64,000 bases of DNA from Anthoceros angustus (GCA_010909165.1 VJWM01000063.1:868001-932000), one strand, 5' to 3'; positions 11,090 through 23,277 are shown, counted from the stretch's first letter. Made by a program: numbers and translations. Notes: a model not told the origin generated them from the letters alone.

Positions 11090-12450
11090 CTATTCTTTCC
11101 CGAGGTCCTCCACTTCTTCTCCAGCGGGCCGTATCCCCCGACTCCGGCTCACGCCGCCGCAACCGCGACGCCGAACTCCTTGACCGCCGCCTTCTCCTCC
11201 GCCTTCAAGGAGCCGGAGGCGCCCACCTCTCGTCAAGTCTTGGATCTCTGAGAACCCCTCGCCTGATGCATCTTGGAGTTGCAACCCAAGGTGTCCTTGT
11301 TGTCCTCCAGCCTCCCCGCCGCCTCTTCTACCTCCTGCACTGCACTCGAGGTCCCCAATCTCCCGGGTCTGGCCTCAGCCTCCTCACGGCTCGTGCTTGC
11401 TCCATGACCACTTGCTCGGCCTTGTTGGCCGGCTCTCTCGGCGCCTCTCTCCCGGTTCGATCACGCCGATAGTGATCGCGATCGGCCGTGGCCTCCGCCT
11501 CCTTGGCCACCTTCACCGAGCCTCTCCAGCCTTGGCTGGGTCCACCTCCGAGATCCTGCCTCGCTGCGCCGGCCTGCCTTCGCTACGCCCGCCGCCTGCA
11601 GAGTCCTCCGCCCGCTTGGGCCTCCTTGCTTGATGTTCCTCGGTGAAGGAATTTGGTCCGGCCTGCGATGGACCAGACCTCCTCTCTCGCCTCCCGGCTT
11701 CCTTCCTCAATCGCCGAGCCGGCCTTCCTTCTCGCCTGGCTCCTCCAACTGCCTCGGAGGAGCACCATGCGCCCGGTGGCTTCCACCTCCGGCCTTCTCG
11801 GCCATCCCAAGAGACTGAGCATACCGTCCATGACGGTAGCTGTGACCCGTGTTTCCTCCACGGCCGTGAGGCTCCACAAAGTCCGTATGAGCCAGATCTC
11901 ACGGTCCTCAGGACCTCCATACCGCAGCCCGAGTAAGTCCGGACGGGTTCTCCGGACCCAATCAGACCCTTAGGTCCCGAGGCCGAGCGAGCTTCCTCCT
12001 TGGCCCTTTTGGCCGCGAGCTCCTTCTCCGCCTTTTCTCCTGGGCCCCATGGAGGTGATGGAGTCCGGAGCACGCCTTTTGCCCCTTCCCGCCCACAGAC
12101 CGGCTCGATGCGCCGCTGTCCTCCGCCTCCCTCGGCGCCCCTTCGCCTCCCATCGCTTCCTCCGCTTGCCACTCCGCAGGGAAGAGGTACTGCACCGACC
12201 GGGTACCGCTGGTAGCCGTGGTCTTGCGCTTCGGCCTCCTGTCCGGCCTCACCGAGTGATGGCCGGGCCGCTGGGCCGCTCGCCGGCCGGGTTGCTGTTG
12301 CACCAAGGAGGGAGGCGGGGAATTGCTTCCCATACTTCCTGGGTGAGGGGTCCGTTCAGGCGTATGGAGTCGGAATCCTCGATCATCCTCCTCCGAGTCC
12401 GTTTGGTTTTCGACCGGCCTCCTCCTCCGGCGCCCTTGCCGCTCCACGAT
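11090..12450 (-). pseudogene. Coding-like charged region in element 1 3' LTR U3
   Basis: The sense strand shows long, overlapping open frames (11962-12447, 11513-12172, 11328-11516, 11090-11284) rich in Arg, Glu, Ala and Gly. They include an acidic patch TDSEEDD near 12395 and EATADRDHYRRDR near 11480. They may form one frameshifted coiled-coil-type protein. High GC also makes chance open frames common, so this is a weak call. No family is recognised. Confidence 0.3.
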
Positions 12451-13724
12451 GGAGTCCGAATCCTCCCGCCATCCTCCTCCCGAGTCCGCTTGGTTTTTGT
12501 CGACTGCCTCCTCCTGGCCGCCTCCACTCCGGAGGGCCTCAGCCCTTTCCGAGCGCTCAAGCTCTCCTTCCCGAGGAGTTCAAATGCCCCCATACATGGA
12601 TCGTATGGGATGCCCAGATGGCGGCTTCTCCCGAGCTATGAGCCTCACAAACCGGGCGAAGATAATCCTTCCCACCGCCTCTTCCCCGCAACGCTGCAGA
12701 ACACTAATAGATTATCACCAAGGTGATCCACCTTGGTGAGTAGGTTCCAGTGACATGATCCGCCACCGCCTCGACTCGACCGTCCAACAGTGGATATCAC
12801 CAACCACAGGTCCGGCCCTGTGCCTTAGCAGCCGCCGTGGTCGGACCTATCTTCCCTTCGCCTGAGGGCCCGCACCACTCCCCTCTTCCTCCTTGGGCGG
12901 TTGTAGGCAGACCTCCAAGGTCCATCGCCTTGGGTCCTCCCGAGGTTCTTGGACCGCACCTCCTTGTTGACCGCCACAAGATCTTCCGGCAAACTCCGGA
13001 CCAGAGTGACATCAAATGTCCGCACCATTTGGAACACATCCAAATGCCACTCGCACCAATTCTCCCCGGAGCCAGAGCCCAAAGTCCGGATAGCGCCGGT
13101 CACAATGTTGCGCCCACAAGGTTCCATGGCTCCCAAACTTCCGCTGGTGCCATCGCCTTCTCCCTTGGTTGCCGCTGCGCTGGCACGCTGAGCCTTCGCC
13201 GCGCTCGCTTCTCCGACCTCAACGGTGAGCCGCCAAGACGCCCGAGTGTCCCACGAGATACCGCCAGAGCCGGATCGGAGCGCAAGAGATCGCGAGAATT
13301 GTCTCGAGGCCGCAGAAATGACCTTCTTCCGACCACGCCGGAGTAACGGGCGGAGGGCGCCTCGTCTGTGAATCGCCGAGGTCCGCATGGCTTACTCGCG
13401 CTTACGCTGCTGCACGTTTTACTCACGCAGCCTGGGCGTGAATACCGCTATAACGGCCTCGCAAGGTTACGGCCCGACCACGCATGCCCGCCTCCACTCG
13501 GTCGCCCACGTGGCCGCCCTGGCCTTACGCCCAACTTAAGTTACTTCTCGGCGATTTATCCCGCCTGGTCCTGGAGTGGGTCCACTTACCTCCGCCCGCC
13601 ATCGTAGGTCTAAGTACGCCTCACTCCGAGTCGGAGTATACTCCGAGTCCCGAGTGCTAACCGGCTTATTTCCTCCTTTTCGCCTCTTATCCTTCCTCCC
13701 ACAAAAACAAAACCTACCTAATTT

Positions 13725-14063
13725 CTAACCCCTGTGGAAGTCCGTAGTCCACATACTCCTTCTCACCGCTGGCGCTCCGCCAACACTAAGCGTGGTACTT
13801 TTCACCCGCCACCCGCTCACCCGAGGGGGCGGTTCACCATCCAACCGCCGAACAACATTGGGGTATACTGCACGACTTGGTAAGGCCCCATCCATCGAGG
13901 TGGAGTTTACCCGGAAGTGCATATGTCGGCGTCGTAAAGGAGGCCGATCTCCCTCCTTCACATACTCCCGATTCCTAAGGCGCCTATCATGCCACGCTGC
14001 GTTGATTCGTATCATTGCATCACTGCGCCTCTTCCCGGTCCTCCGATGTACAAACCCTAGCAA
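13725..14063 (-). pseudogene. Element 1 integrase C-terminal part
   Basis: The frame reads RLDGEPPPRVSGWRVKST near residues 73-90, which matches the end of the GPY/F-type module of Ty3/gypsy integrases (compare LLPTRVNGWKIKKY in element 2). The preceding GPY part is out of frame. The frame runs 29 nt into the 3' LTR before its stop. Confidence 0.6.
13754..13772 (-). other. Element 1 polypurine tract
   Basis: The sense strand reads GGTGAGAAGGAGTA directly before the 3' LTR start TGTGG. Position and composition fit a plus-strand primer. Confidence 0.65.
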
Positions 14064-14096
14064 CCGCCTCCAGCTTGGCTCTTCATCCGTTTTCCA

Positions 14097-14630
14097 TCAT
14101 GACCCGAGTTGGCACCTCAAACTCGACCGCATAACGGGTGAGTGCCCATAGGTCATAATACGGAGTTCGTTGGTTACCTTCTCGCGCTCAACATAGCCGA
14201 TGGCGCTTTGTATCCGATCGTGCGCATAGTTAACCGCCACCTTATTGAGGATGCGCAGATAAGTCCATTGGTCTTCCGTCCCCGCTGGCCTTGGATTGTA
14301 GGGGCGTTTCACGATGTGTGATGCGAAATAGTCCGTCATTGCTTATCACATCATTGAGGAAATGGGTTCCCCTATCGCACCACAACGGACACCCATACCT
14401 TGTGATGATGTTTTCAGAGGAATTTGGCCACCGTGCTCGCAGAGTCCGCTCGTAGCGACCGCCCAACCCACCGGTGCGGTCCACCAAGATGTACCGCTCG
14501 GTGTGCCTGGTCGCTATCGATAGGTCCAACGGGTCGATGCCCCATTTCTCAAAAGGCGCTAGTGCTAGTATGGGCACTAACGGCCATTGAGTTGTGGCCA
14601 CGGCTTCCGATCCACCGACAAGCATCACAC
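14097..14630 (-). pseudogene. Element 1 integrase core
   Basis: Frame 14242-14628 holds LAPFEKWGID (first catalytic Asp), then ENIITRYGCPLWCDRGTHFL with the second Asp in CDRGTHF. These are standard Ty3/gypsy integrase landmarks. The segment after the second Asp shifts frame, and the third acidic residue cannot be placed with confidence. Frame 14097-14339 continues the domain (NKVAVNYAHDRIQSAIGY). Confidence 0.8.
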
Positions 14631-15157
14631 TTCTTCACAATTGGTGTGTTTCCCCATACATGGTGGGCCACCAAGACTCACCAAGATTTTCTTGGTGGTG
14701 ACTCACCGCATAATGTCCACCACCTAGTCCTTCGTGCATCCCCTTTATTACCACCTCCGCTCACACTGGAGGTACCTTCGCTCCACACCGTCCCCTACCT
14801 TAAAGATGCAACTGCTATACAAAGGGCGAGCGAGTGCACAAAGGCTCAACCTGGTTCGCCTGGTAGCTCCATCTCCCATAGGTACTGCCAACTCCGCGTA
14901 AGAGGGCCGCCCGCCCGCCTCTCCCTCCGCTTCGCCGGGTCCGCTGTCACCAGGGTTTGTCCTACTGTGCTCCTCTACCTCCTCCTCTATCACGCCACCA
15001 ATTCCTCATCCGGAAGGCGCCTCTTGATCCCGCAGGAGGCCCGCTTTTAACTGGACAAGAAGTCGCTGGTGTTGCCTTGCCTAGTCTCCACCTCAAATGT
15101 GAACTCCTCGTAGCAATGTAATCCACCTCGCAATTCGTCCCGACAAGTCCGCCTTGT

Positions 15158-15460
15158 TCACCAAATGCTTGAGCAGTGATCAACATAGAACACAAACTCA
15201 TTGAAGGTAGTGTCGAATTTCTTAACGGCGATACCATACCCAATGCCTCCTCCGTAGTAGTGTACCTCCGCTGCGTGAGCCGCCTTCCCGTAGTAGATTG
15301 GGTGATCCCTCCGCTTATCATCTTTTGATCGAGCACTACCCGATGGCGGCGGACACATCCACGCACATGGAATCGCTTCCCCCCGGTCCTTTTGTCTGGG
15401 CATCAGTGCAGTGGTCGAGGTCTCGAATGCCGCCTCCTCTCGGCCCGTGTCCATTCCTCC
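15158..15460 (-). pseudogene. Element 1 RNase H
   Basis: The frame includes a DHPIYYGKAAHAAEVHYY block, then GIAVKKFDTTFNEFVFYVDH. These correspond to the HPIYYASR...NYTTTEREALG...VKKF...FYVDHQAL signature of gypsy RNase H. Local frameshifts blur the middle. It lies between RT and integrase, as expected. Confidence 0.75.
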
Positions 15461-15599
15461 TTCCCGAGTAGCTCATAGCTGGAGGCCCGCTTTGCAAAAT
15501 CTTGTATGAAACGCCTATAGTAACCTACCATGCCTGTGAATCGTAACTCCTTCAAGTTCGGTCAGTAGGGATCGGATGACTTTCACCTTGTCTTGGTCC

Positions 15600-16350
15600 A
15601 CCTCTATCCCTCTTACCGACACTCGGTGCCCCAACAAGATTCCCTCTGTCATGCCAAGTAGCACTGGATGCGTGCATGAGTCTCCCTACATCGCTCCAAA
15701 CACTTCCGCAAATGTCCCACGTGTTTGTCCTCCTCTCCGCATGTCGCCCAAGAACACCTCCATGAAGTCCTCAGAATTCCAAGACATTGGTCACCATCCG
15801 ATAAATGATCCGGTGCTCTCATCCCAAGGCACTCCGCTTGTAGGTAAACGTCCCCACTCCGTGGTGAATGTTGTCTTATCCCAACCGACTCCCTTAGGTG
15901 TAACTGGTTGTAGCCGGAGTGGCCCAAGAAGGAGTAGGTACTCCCGCCACCTTGTCCAAGATGTCGTCCACAAAGGGCATGGGAAATGGTCCTTTCCGTG
16001 GCGGCTCGCTTTCTCCGCCCCGACGAATCCTGCCGCTTCTTCGACCACAATGGGCGCCACCCACTCACTGCTTACGATTGGGAAGATGATGTCCGCCTGA
16101 TACTTATCCAGACTTCCTTGACCTTGAGCGAGTGCTTGGGATTCGCTTTATACCGCCTAATCCGAACAGCACTCCCGGCTTCAGATCTATCCTGTTCGCC
16201 CATCGCTTTTGAATGCCTTTCATATCCGTGACCTTGAAAGCAAACACCCCGCTGAATTCCCCAACAAGTGTGAGGTCTTAACCCTCCGATGCCCTTGCGG
16301 AATTTGAGGAATTTCCTGGCGAACCTCCACGCCTTCCACATCGTCCCGTT
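15600..16350 (-). pseudogene. Element 1 reverse transcriptase
   Basis: Fragments in two frames show MAPIVVEEAAGFV, ATERTISHALC, SGYNQLHL (from a GYSGYNQI block) and DKTTFTTEWG. The catalytic box expected as [YF]xDD after FMEVF reads FLGDM near 15740, so one catalytic Asp appears lost. Frame breaks are frequent. The order after protease and before RNase H fits Ty3/gypsy. Confidence 0.8.
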
Positions 16351-16844
16351 GACTGCCTCCTTCCCTGCTCATACGTCCGCCGTCCCTCCATCCGGGTTCA
16401 TCTTCACGCATTCCCCACTCCCAAAGAGCTCGTCAAGTGAAACGGTTACTTCCTCGCCTACTTCCCCCTCCTGCTGGACCCTCCTCTTGATTGCCTTCCC
16501 CGCTCTTGGTCCGCAGTCCACCCTAAAACAATCGATGACCTCCTCATCCACCTCCGCTCCAAAGGCGTCCCTCCTAATCCATCTCCTCCTCGACCACGTG
16601 ATTTTGGGAAAGGGTAGTCCTCATTCGTATCCTCGCTCATCGTCACTGCCTTCAGGTGTACCCTCCGTGGTGCCGAGCCCACAAGATGTGTCCTTACCTG
16701 TAATCGCTACCGCCCTTCCTCACCTTCGGATCCCACCAGGCTTGAAGTGTATCTTCCGTCAAGTGTAGTTTTGTCTCGAGCGAGGCTCAGCCAAGGCCGC
16801 CTAACAGACCTCATACCTGTGGGTCCGGTCCGATGACGAAAAAT

Positions 16845-17300
16845 CTAATGTATAGGGGCTCCGCTATGGTGGCGACTGGACAACTCTGGCGCTGACATGT
16901 CCGCCATCCCGAGGGTTTTGGTGGATGGCTCAAGGTGGTGAACCCCTGCCTTGCGGGCCTTGATGAGGTTCACTCGACCCGTGTCTAGAGGCACGCTTTT
17001 AATTACACACCCCGCAATTTCCACCGCACCACGCCTGTGGTCCGTATGAGATACGACCCTTACCTCCGTTCTTCCCACCAAGGAGTTCCACGTGGTTGCT
17101 TTCCCGATGGCCTGGACTTCGCCGATACTCGGGTTGTCCTTTAACAACCGCCTAAGGGACACCAAGTGTTGTTGGTCCATCATCAAGTCGGCCACCTTGA
17201 AAGGGCCGGGTGGTTCTCCCGCCACGCGCCTCTCTCCTCCAGCTTTGCCACTCTGTGGTGGCCGGACTACTGGGTCCCGCCGGAGTTCTTCTTGAAGCAT
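16845..17300 (-). pseudogene. Element 1 aspartic protease
   Basis: The frame encodes VEIAGCVIKSVPLDTGRVNL near 17040-16965, a retropepsin active site (LDTG) followed by VNLI as in plant gypsy proteases. The upstream block QHLVSLRRLLKDNPS parallels REFVVSLRQLLAVSPRS in element 2 and is probably the gag-protease linker. The typical second half of the fold is not clear. Confidence 0.7.
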
Positions 17301-17399
17301 CTCTCACCCGAACCACATCCGGGAAGCGCGGCTGAGGTCCGCCTCCAGACTCTGGCTTGGGGTTTCTTCTCGGCAGCCCGGTTTAACTCGCCTCTTGGC

Positions 17400-18900
17400 G
17401 GGTTCGGCTTCAGGGTGTTCCGTCCTCCGTATCCGTGGGACTATCCTCATTTTTCTTCCTCACTGCCTCCGCTCCTTCCGCCCTTTCGGCGACTCGGTTG
17501 ATACACTTCACCTCCAGTCCGCCTTCTTCTCCGGGCCGAACTTGCTGACCACCTGCTTGTGCCCCTGCCTCCTCCCACTCCGCCAGCGCCTTCAAGGCAC
17601 AGTGCCTTAGGGAGGGGGCGTGGTCTTGGCTCCCACGGGTTGCGAGCGCATGCCCTCGAGCGAGGATTCGACACAGGTACCGCATGTGCCCCGCCATAAT
17701 CTCCACACGCTCAAAGTCGCCACCTTGTCCGGTGGGGTAGGGACAGTGCTGGAGTAGTGTCCGGGTTCCCCCCACCACCGCCGAGAATTCTCGAGGGGCT
17801 CCCATGCGGTGCGCATCGGAGATGCATGACGGACCAGCCGTGGGGTACATCGCCCCGGATACCGTGGTCCCCAGCTTCTTGCACTTGGTATGCATCCTCC
17901 CACTGCCTCGACTCTTCCCGTAGTACTCCACCGGTTCACGGGTCCGAGGGGCGCCTCGAATGCCCATGTTGGTGACACACCGCACACCATGATGAGTACG
18001 ACTGTGGTGGCCGCCTTACGCTCTTTATCCTTCACCGGTTGATCGTCAACTCCTCCACCCTCTTCATTACCCGTTCTAGATCTTCCTCGCCCCGCTTCCT
18101 TCAAAGGAGCTGGGTCGGGACCTCTGCACGGCATGCATCATGACCTCCTTCTTTTCCCCTCCGTCCGACCACGGGCTTCTTCTTCTTTATTTCGGGTTCT
18201 TCTTCTTCCATGGCCTCCTGGATTCTTCCTGAGTCCTCTTCCTCTTCCTCCGACGCTGCCTCATCATCCTCCTCGTCCGAGGGTTCTTCATCTTGAGTCC
18301 GCCGCTTTTTCTTCTTTCCTCCTGAGGAGTCCTCGCGCGCATCGATTCTTCATAGTTCTCCGCCCGGACCGCCTTGCTCACATCTTCGCCAACGCAAGAC
18401 GATGCTTAGCCATGGGCTTGATAAGCCACCGCGAACCAACGCATCACCGCATGGTAGTGTGAGGGTGCCGTCCTCAGCTGTAGAACCGCTCTCGATCGAT
18501 CCCAACTTCCGCCTTTCCTCGCCTGTTCTCGAGTTTGACAAGACATAGCCTTCTTGATCGATTCCGCTGAATCTTTCTAAGAAGGCATCCTTCAATGCTT
18601 CAAGGTGCAGGCTCGAGGCGTCGATTTCCTCCGATACCACCGAGCACGCCCCAGGACCCCTTGAACAAATGAGTCAATCCGAACCTTCTCTGAAGTTTGC
18701 CCGAGACACAAAATCCTCCACGAAGGTTTCGCCTCTCTCCTTCTTACCTCCAAAGAGAGATACGCTTGTTTGGTCGACGTTGTCGCCATCGCCATGGTAA
18801 GGGATGAGGAACCGCCTCCACGCCCGACAGGCCCCTCCTCGATCCGACAACCCACCACACTTACCTGGTGTCCCGAGCTCGTTGCCTCTCACGTGCTCGC
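17400..18900 (-). pseudogene. Element 1 gag region
   Basis: This is the gag position, between the primer site and protease. Near 18797-18600 fragments read SLFGGKKERGETFVEDFVSR and then FVQGVLGRARWY, in the style of a capsid (a short folding unit before the RA.RWY block). Near 18381-18190 there is a strongly basic Arg/Lys tract. No clear zinc knuckle was found. Frames are broken throughout. Confidence 0.6.
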
Positions 18901-18987
18901 GCCGAGCGCCGGGCTACAACGTCCGACTCTTAAGAATTCTTCCTTAACTACCTCCACGCCCTCCACGCATCCACGCCGGCTACTAAC

Positions 18988-19010
18988 GATTTCATTCCCA
19001 ACGGCCAAAA
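18988..19010 (-). other. Element 1 primer-binding site, tRNA-Asp-like, degenerate
   Basis: Directly after the 5' LTR end CCACA the sense strand reads TTTTGGCCGTTGGGAATGA. Many plant gypsy elements have TGGCGCCGTTGCCGGGGA here, complementary to tRNA-Asp. The match requires two small gaps, like the small indels seen elsewhere in this window. Confidence 0.5.
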
Positions 19011-19543
19011 TGTGGCGCGACTTTCACGATGGCACCGCCGACAATCCTGTCGTTGTAGGAAGAAGTCCGTTTCAAGGGAATGATAGGCTGCTTACTGCTT
19101 CGTGATTCCTCACTTAGCGCCTGCTCCTCAACACACACATACTCCTAACTACTCACAACGTTTCACCGACAGCCGATGGCTAAACGTTTAGGACCTGCTC
19201 ACCCAGATCGCTCACATCCGCCTCACACATCCTTCCTCTCTCCTCACGCTACACTCGCCTTAGAAAGACGCTGGTTACATGCCCCGACCTCCTCCGCTGC
19301 CCGCCGGCCTCCGTCCGGCTCACGCCTCCGAGTTCCTCCTCCACGCGCCGGCCGCTGCCCGACGAGCACGGGTCACCGCCACCCTTCCCCGCACACCACA
19401 ACACGCCGGCCACCGTGACCTTGATCAATCTCCCGAGCCGCCGGCTCGCCGACTGTGACTCACGTTAGCAAGAAGACACACAAAGGTCCGCAAGAACGCA
19501 TCAACACCAAGAGAAAGATGATTTATCTGTATGCCTTAGCCCT

Positions 19544-19549
19544 CTTATA
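19544..19549 (-). promoter_or_regulatory. Candidate core promoter TATAAG (element 1 5' LTR)
   Basis: The sense strand reads TAGTATAAGAGGGC, placing the start of transcription about 3.7 kb into the LTR and leaving about 0.5 kb of R/U5. Confidence 0.5.
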
Positions 19550-19889
19550 CTACCAAGGCGCCTTTATTACACCTCTCGAAATGAGGGCCACCAGGTACCC
19601 TAACCACCGCCTACCACCCCTTATTCCACCCATCACGTGGCAGGGCTGGATGGCCCCTCATTCCTTCTTGGCACCGGCGGCCCAAAGCCGAGCCCCGCTC
19701 CGCGGCCAAGACCCAATCGGATGATCCGCGAGGCGGACCCTTCCTCTTCCCGAGGGTCCGCCAGCGCCACCCGGGCCTCGACAACGGCGGTCACCACCAA
19801 GTCCTCCTCGCCTCCCTCTTCTCTCTCGGCCTCGCAGGGCCTCCAAGGTTGGATCACGGACTGGCTCTCCCCACTCCCGAGTTTGGACC

Positions 19890-20110
19890 TCGTGACCGCC
19901 TCGTCGAGTCCGGACCTCTAGGTCCTTCCTCCGGGTCCGGCCTCTCTCCGAGTCCGGCCTGGGACCGGACCCCGGGTCCGGCCTGACCCAACCTTCCTCG
20001 GGGTCCGGACCGTCCTGGCTACTAGAGTCCGGATCCCTAAGTCCAGACTGGGCCGGACCCTGGATCCGCCTTTCGAGTCCGGACAAAGTCCGACCTCGTG
20101 CCCTGGCATG
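19890..20110. repeat. TCCGGA/GGGTCCGG-rich cluster
   Basis: There are at least eight TCCGGA- or TCCGGC-type units in 220 bp. They correspond to 10270-10530 in the other LTR but with altered order and number. Confidence 0.65.
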
Positions 20111-20589
20111 CCTCCCAGGGCTGGGTTCATCCACCGAGCCTCCTTGGTTCCCGAATGCCCGGTTTCCTTCCCTTCAAGATCCTCCTCGCCCTTCCATGCG
20201 AGGGTGCCGAGGCTTACCTCCTGTGGCGCCTTCCTCCTCCCGGCCTCCCCTGCTCTCCCCCAAACAGCCTCCTAGGACTCAGCTGCCCCCGGGTCCGTCC
20301 TCCTCGCCTCCTTCCGTCCTTCCGAAGTCCACCTCCCGCCTAGGTGGCGCAGACCTCAGCCTTGAGGAGCTCGGTGGTAGGCGGTCGAATCGACTTGCTG
20401 AATCGCCTCCACATGAGCCCGAGCACCTTGCACTCCCTCCTCCAGGTGCTCCAGAATCGAGCATCGCCCGCCGGCCTGCCTCGCGGGCCAAGCTTACCAC
20501 CGTAGGCGGACTCTTGAGGCCGCCAAGGCTGCCTCTACCTCTGCAACCTTCGCCGCCGACGCTCTCCTCCTCCTCCTGTTGCTTCAGCC

Positions 20590-22140
20590 CGCCATTTATG
20601 GGCCATGGAGCCGAGCCTTCGCCTCGCAACCGGACGAGCAACTGCATTCTTCCTCCAAAGGCTTCCTCCCTTCTATTCTTTCCCGAGGTCCTCCACTTCC
20701 TTCTCCAGCGGGCTGATCCCCGTCCGACTCGGCTTCCGCCACGCCCCGCAACCTTGCGACGCCGAACTCCTTGCACCGCCATTCTCCTCCGTCTTCAAGC
20801 GGAGCTGGAGGCGCCCACCTCGTCAAGTCTTGGATTCTCTCTGAGAACCCCCGCCGCTGGCATCTTGGAGTTGCAACCCAAGGTGTCCTTGTCCTCCGCC
20901 TCCGCCCGCCTCTTCTACCTGCACTGCACTCGAGGTCCCCAATCTCCCGTGCCGGCCTCCTCACGGCCCTGCTTTGCCCGCGGCCACTTGCTCGGCCTTC
21001 GATTGGCCGCCTCTCTACCGCCTCCACCCGATCACGCCGATAGTGATCGCGATCGGCCGTGGCCTCCGCCTCCTGGCCACCTTCACCGAGCCTCCAGCCT
21101 TGGCTCGTCCGCCGCCTCGAGATCCCGCCTCCGCGGCGCCCGGCCCTCTCGCTCGCCCCTCCGCCCGCAGAGGTCCTCCGCCTGCTTGGGCCTCGCTCAC
21201 TTCCTCCACTGAAGGAATTTGGTCCGGCCTGCGGATGGACCAGACCTCCTCTCCGCCTCCCGCTTCCTTCCTCAATCGCCGAGAGCTTCCTTCCGCCTCC
21301 GGCTCCTCCAACCGCCTCCCGGAGGAGCACCATGCGCCCGGTGGCTTCCACCTCCGGCCTTCTGCCATCCCGCAGACCCTGTGAGCATACCGTCCATGAC
21401 GGTAGCTGACCCGCCGTGTTTCCTCCACGGCCGCCGTGAGGCTCCCACAAAGTCCGTGAGCGCAGATCTCACGGTCAAGGACCTCCATACTGCAGAGCAA
21501 GTCCTGACTGGGTTCTCCGACCCAATCAGACCCTTAGGTCCCGAGGCCGAGCTCCGAGCTTCCTCCTTGGCCCTTTTGGTCATGAGCTCCTCCGCCTTTT
21601 CTCCCGGGCTCGGAGGTGATGGAGTCCGGAGCACGCCTTTTGCCCCTTCCGCCGGGCGACAGACTGCCTCGATGCGGCCGCCGCTGTCCTCCGCCTCGCG
21701 CCTTTCTCGCCTCCCATCGCTTCCTCCGCTTGCCACTCCGCAGGGGAAGAGGTACTGCACCGACCGGGTACGCCGTAGCCGTGGTCTTGCGCTTCGGCTC
21801 TCTCCGGTCCGCGGCTCTCACCGAGTGATGCGGGGCGGCGGGGCTGGCCGGGCCGCTCACGCTGGCTGCCTGGGGCACCAAGGAGGGAGGCGGAATTGCT
21901 TCCCATACTGGGTGGTGAGGGGTCCGCCCACGTATGGAGTCCGGAATCCCTCCTCCATCCTCCTCCCGAGTCCGCTTGGTTTTCCGACCGCCTCCTCCTC
22001 CGGCCTTGCCCGCCTCCACTTCCGGAGGCCTCAGCCCTTTCCCGAGCGCCTCAAGCTCCTTCCCCGAGGAGTTCAAATGCCCCATACATGGACTGCATGG
22101 GGATGCCCCATGGCGGGGCTTCGCCCCGAGCTATGAGCCT
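20590..22140 (-). pseudogene. Coding-like charged region in element 1 5' LTR U3
   Basis: This is the counterpart of 11090-12450. Open frames 20596-21450 (284 residues), 21272-21760 and 21534-22085 hold the same EATADRDHYRRDR landmark. Frame boundaries differ from the other LTR because of small indels. Conservation between the two LTRs proves nothing, as they were identical at insertion. Confidence 0.3.
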
Positions 22141-23272
22141 CGCTAAACCGCAAGATAATCCTTCCTCAGCCTCTTCCCCGCCGCAACGCTGCAGAACACT
22201 AATAGATTATCACCAAGGTGATCCACCTTGGTGAGTAGGTTCCAGTGATGATCCGCCACCGCCTCGACTCGACCGCCCAACAGTGGATATCGCCCAACCA
22301 CAGGGTCCGCGCCCTGTGCCTTAGCATCCGCTGTCGGACCTATCTTCCCTTCGCCTTGAGGGGCCCGCACCACTCCCCTCTTCCTTGGGGCTAGGCCGCT
22401 CAGACCTCCAAGGTCCATCGCCTTGGTCCTCGAGGTTCTTGGACCGCACCTCCTATTGACCGCCAAAGATCTTCGCAAACTCCCGACTGAGTGACATCAA
22501 ATGTCCGACCATTTGGAACACATCCAAATGCCACCCGCACCACCCGCCTCGGAGCGAGCCCAAAGTCCGGATAGCGCGGGTCACAATGTTGCGCCCACAA
22601 GGTTCCATGGCTCCCAAACTTCCGCTGGCTTTTGGGTGCCATCGCCTTCTCCCTCGTTGCCGCCGCCGCTTGTCGACCGCCGCACGTTGAGCCTCTCTCA
22701 CCGCTCGCCTCCGACCTCAACGGTGAGCCGCGACGAAGACGCCCGAGTGTCCCACGAGATACCGCCAGAGAGCCGGATCATGGAGCGCAAGAGATCGCGA
22801 ATTGTCTCGAGGTCACAAATAAATGACCTTCTTCCGCGACCACGCCGGAGTAACTGGGCGGAGGGCGCCTCTCTCAGAATCGCTGAGGTCGCATGGCTTA
22901 CTGCGCTGCCGCTGACTGCCTTACTCCGGCAGCCTCGGGGCGTGAATACTGCTATAACGGCCTGCAAGGTTACGGTCCCGACCACGTGCATGCCCGCCCT
23001 CCACTCGTGGTCGCCCACGTGCCGCCTCTTACGCCCAACTTCTAAGTTACCTTCGCGATTTATCCCGCCTGGTCTCGAGTGGGTCCGGCCTCCCCGCCGC
23101 CCGCCATCGAGGTCTAGGTCACGCCTCACTCCGAGTCAGAGTATACTCGAGTGCCGCCCGAGTGCTAACCGGCTTATTTCCTCCTTTTTCGCCTCGTTCT
23201 ATCCTTCGCTCCACACAAAAAACAAAATCCTACCTCATTTCTAACCCCCCCCAGGGAAGTCCGTAGTCCACA

Positions 23273-23277
23273 GTCCT
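23273..23277. repeat. Target-site duplication GTCCT of element 1, right copy
   Basis: This is an exact match to 9339-9343. Joined flanks give GTTTGCGTCCTCGCAAAC, a perfect inverted repeat around the insertion point. Confidence 0.9.

Larger units (their letters stand above)
9344..13753 (-). repeat. Element 1 3' LTR (4.4 kb)
   Basis: It is a direct repeat of 19011-23272. It is very GC-rich, with a TCCGGA-rich cluster at 10270-10530 and a coding-like charged region in U3. The TATAAG site is at 9943-9948 (sense strand). The sense-strand LTR starts at 13753. Confidence 0.92.
9344..23272 (-). mobile_element. Element 1: complete Ty3/gypsy retrotransposon with giant LTRs
   Basis: The element is 13,929 bp long. 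Its 5' LTR is 19011-23272 (4262 bp), its internal region is 13754-19010 (5257 bp) and its 3' LTR is 9344-13753 (4410 bp). Both LTRs start TGTGG and end CCACA. Perfect 5-bp duplications GTCCT flank it (9339-9343, 23273-23277). Minus-strand coding order is gag, protease, RT, RNase H, integrase. LTRs make up more than 60% of the element. It is the youngest layer of the nest because it interrupts element 2. Many small indels separate the two LTRs and break every frame. Confidence 0.93.
19011..23272 (-). repeat. Element 1 5' LTR (4.26 kb)
   Basis: It matches 9344-13753 along its length. Sense start is at 23272 (TGTGG) and end at 19011 (CCACA). It has TATAAG at 19544-19549 and a TCCGGA-rich cluster at 19890-20110. 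Most differences from the 3' LTR are 1-10 bp indels. Confidence 0.92.

Noticed and set aside
20196-21212. Longest open frame of the window, 338 residues, + strand
   Set aside because: It is antisense to the LTR, rich in Pro/Ser/Arg, and its counterpart in the other LTR is broken. It is a GC-driven chance frame.
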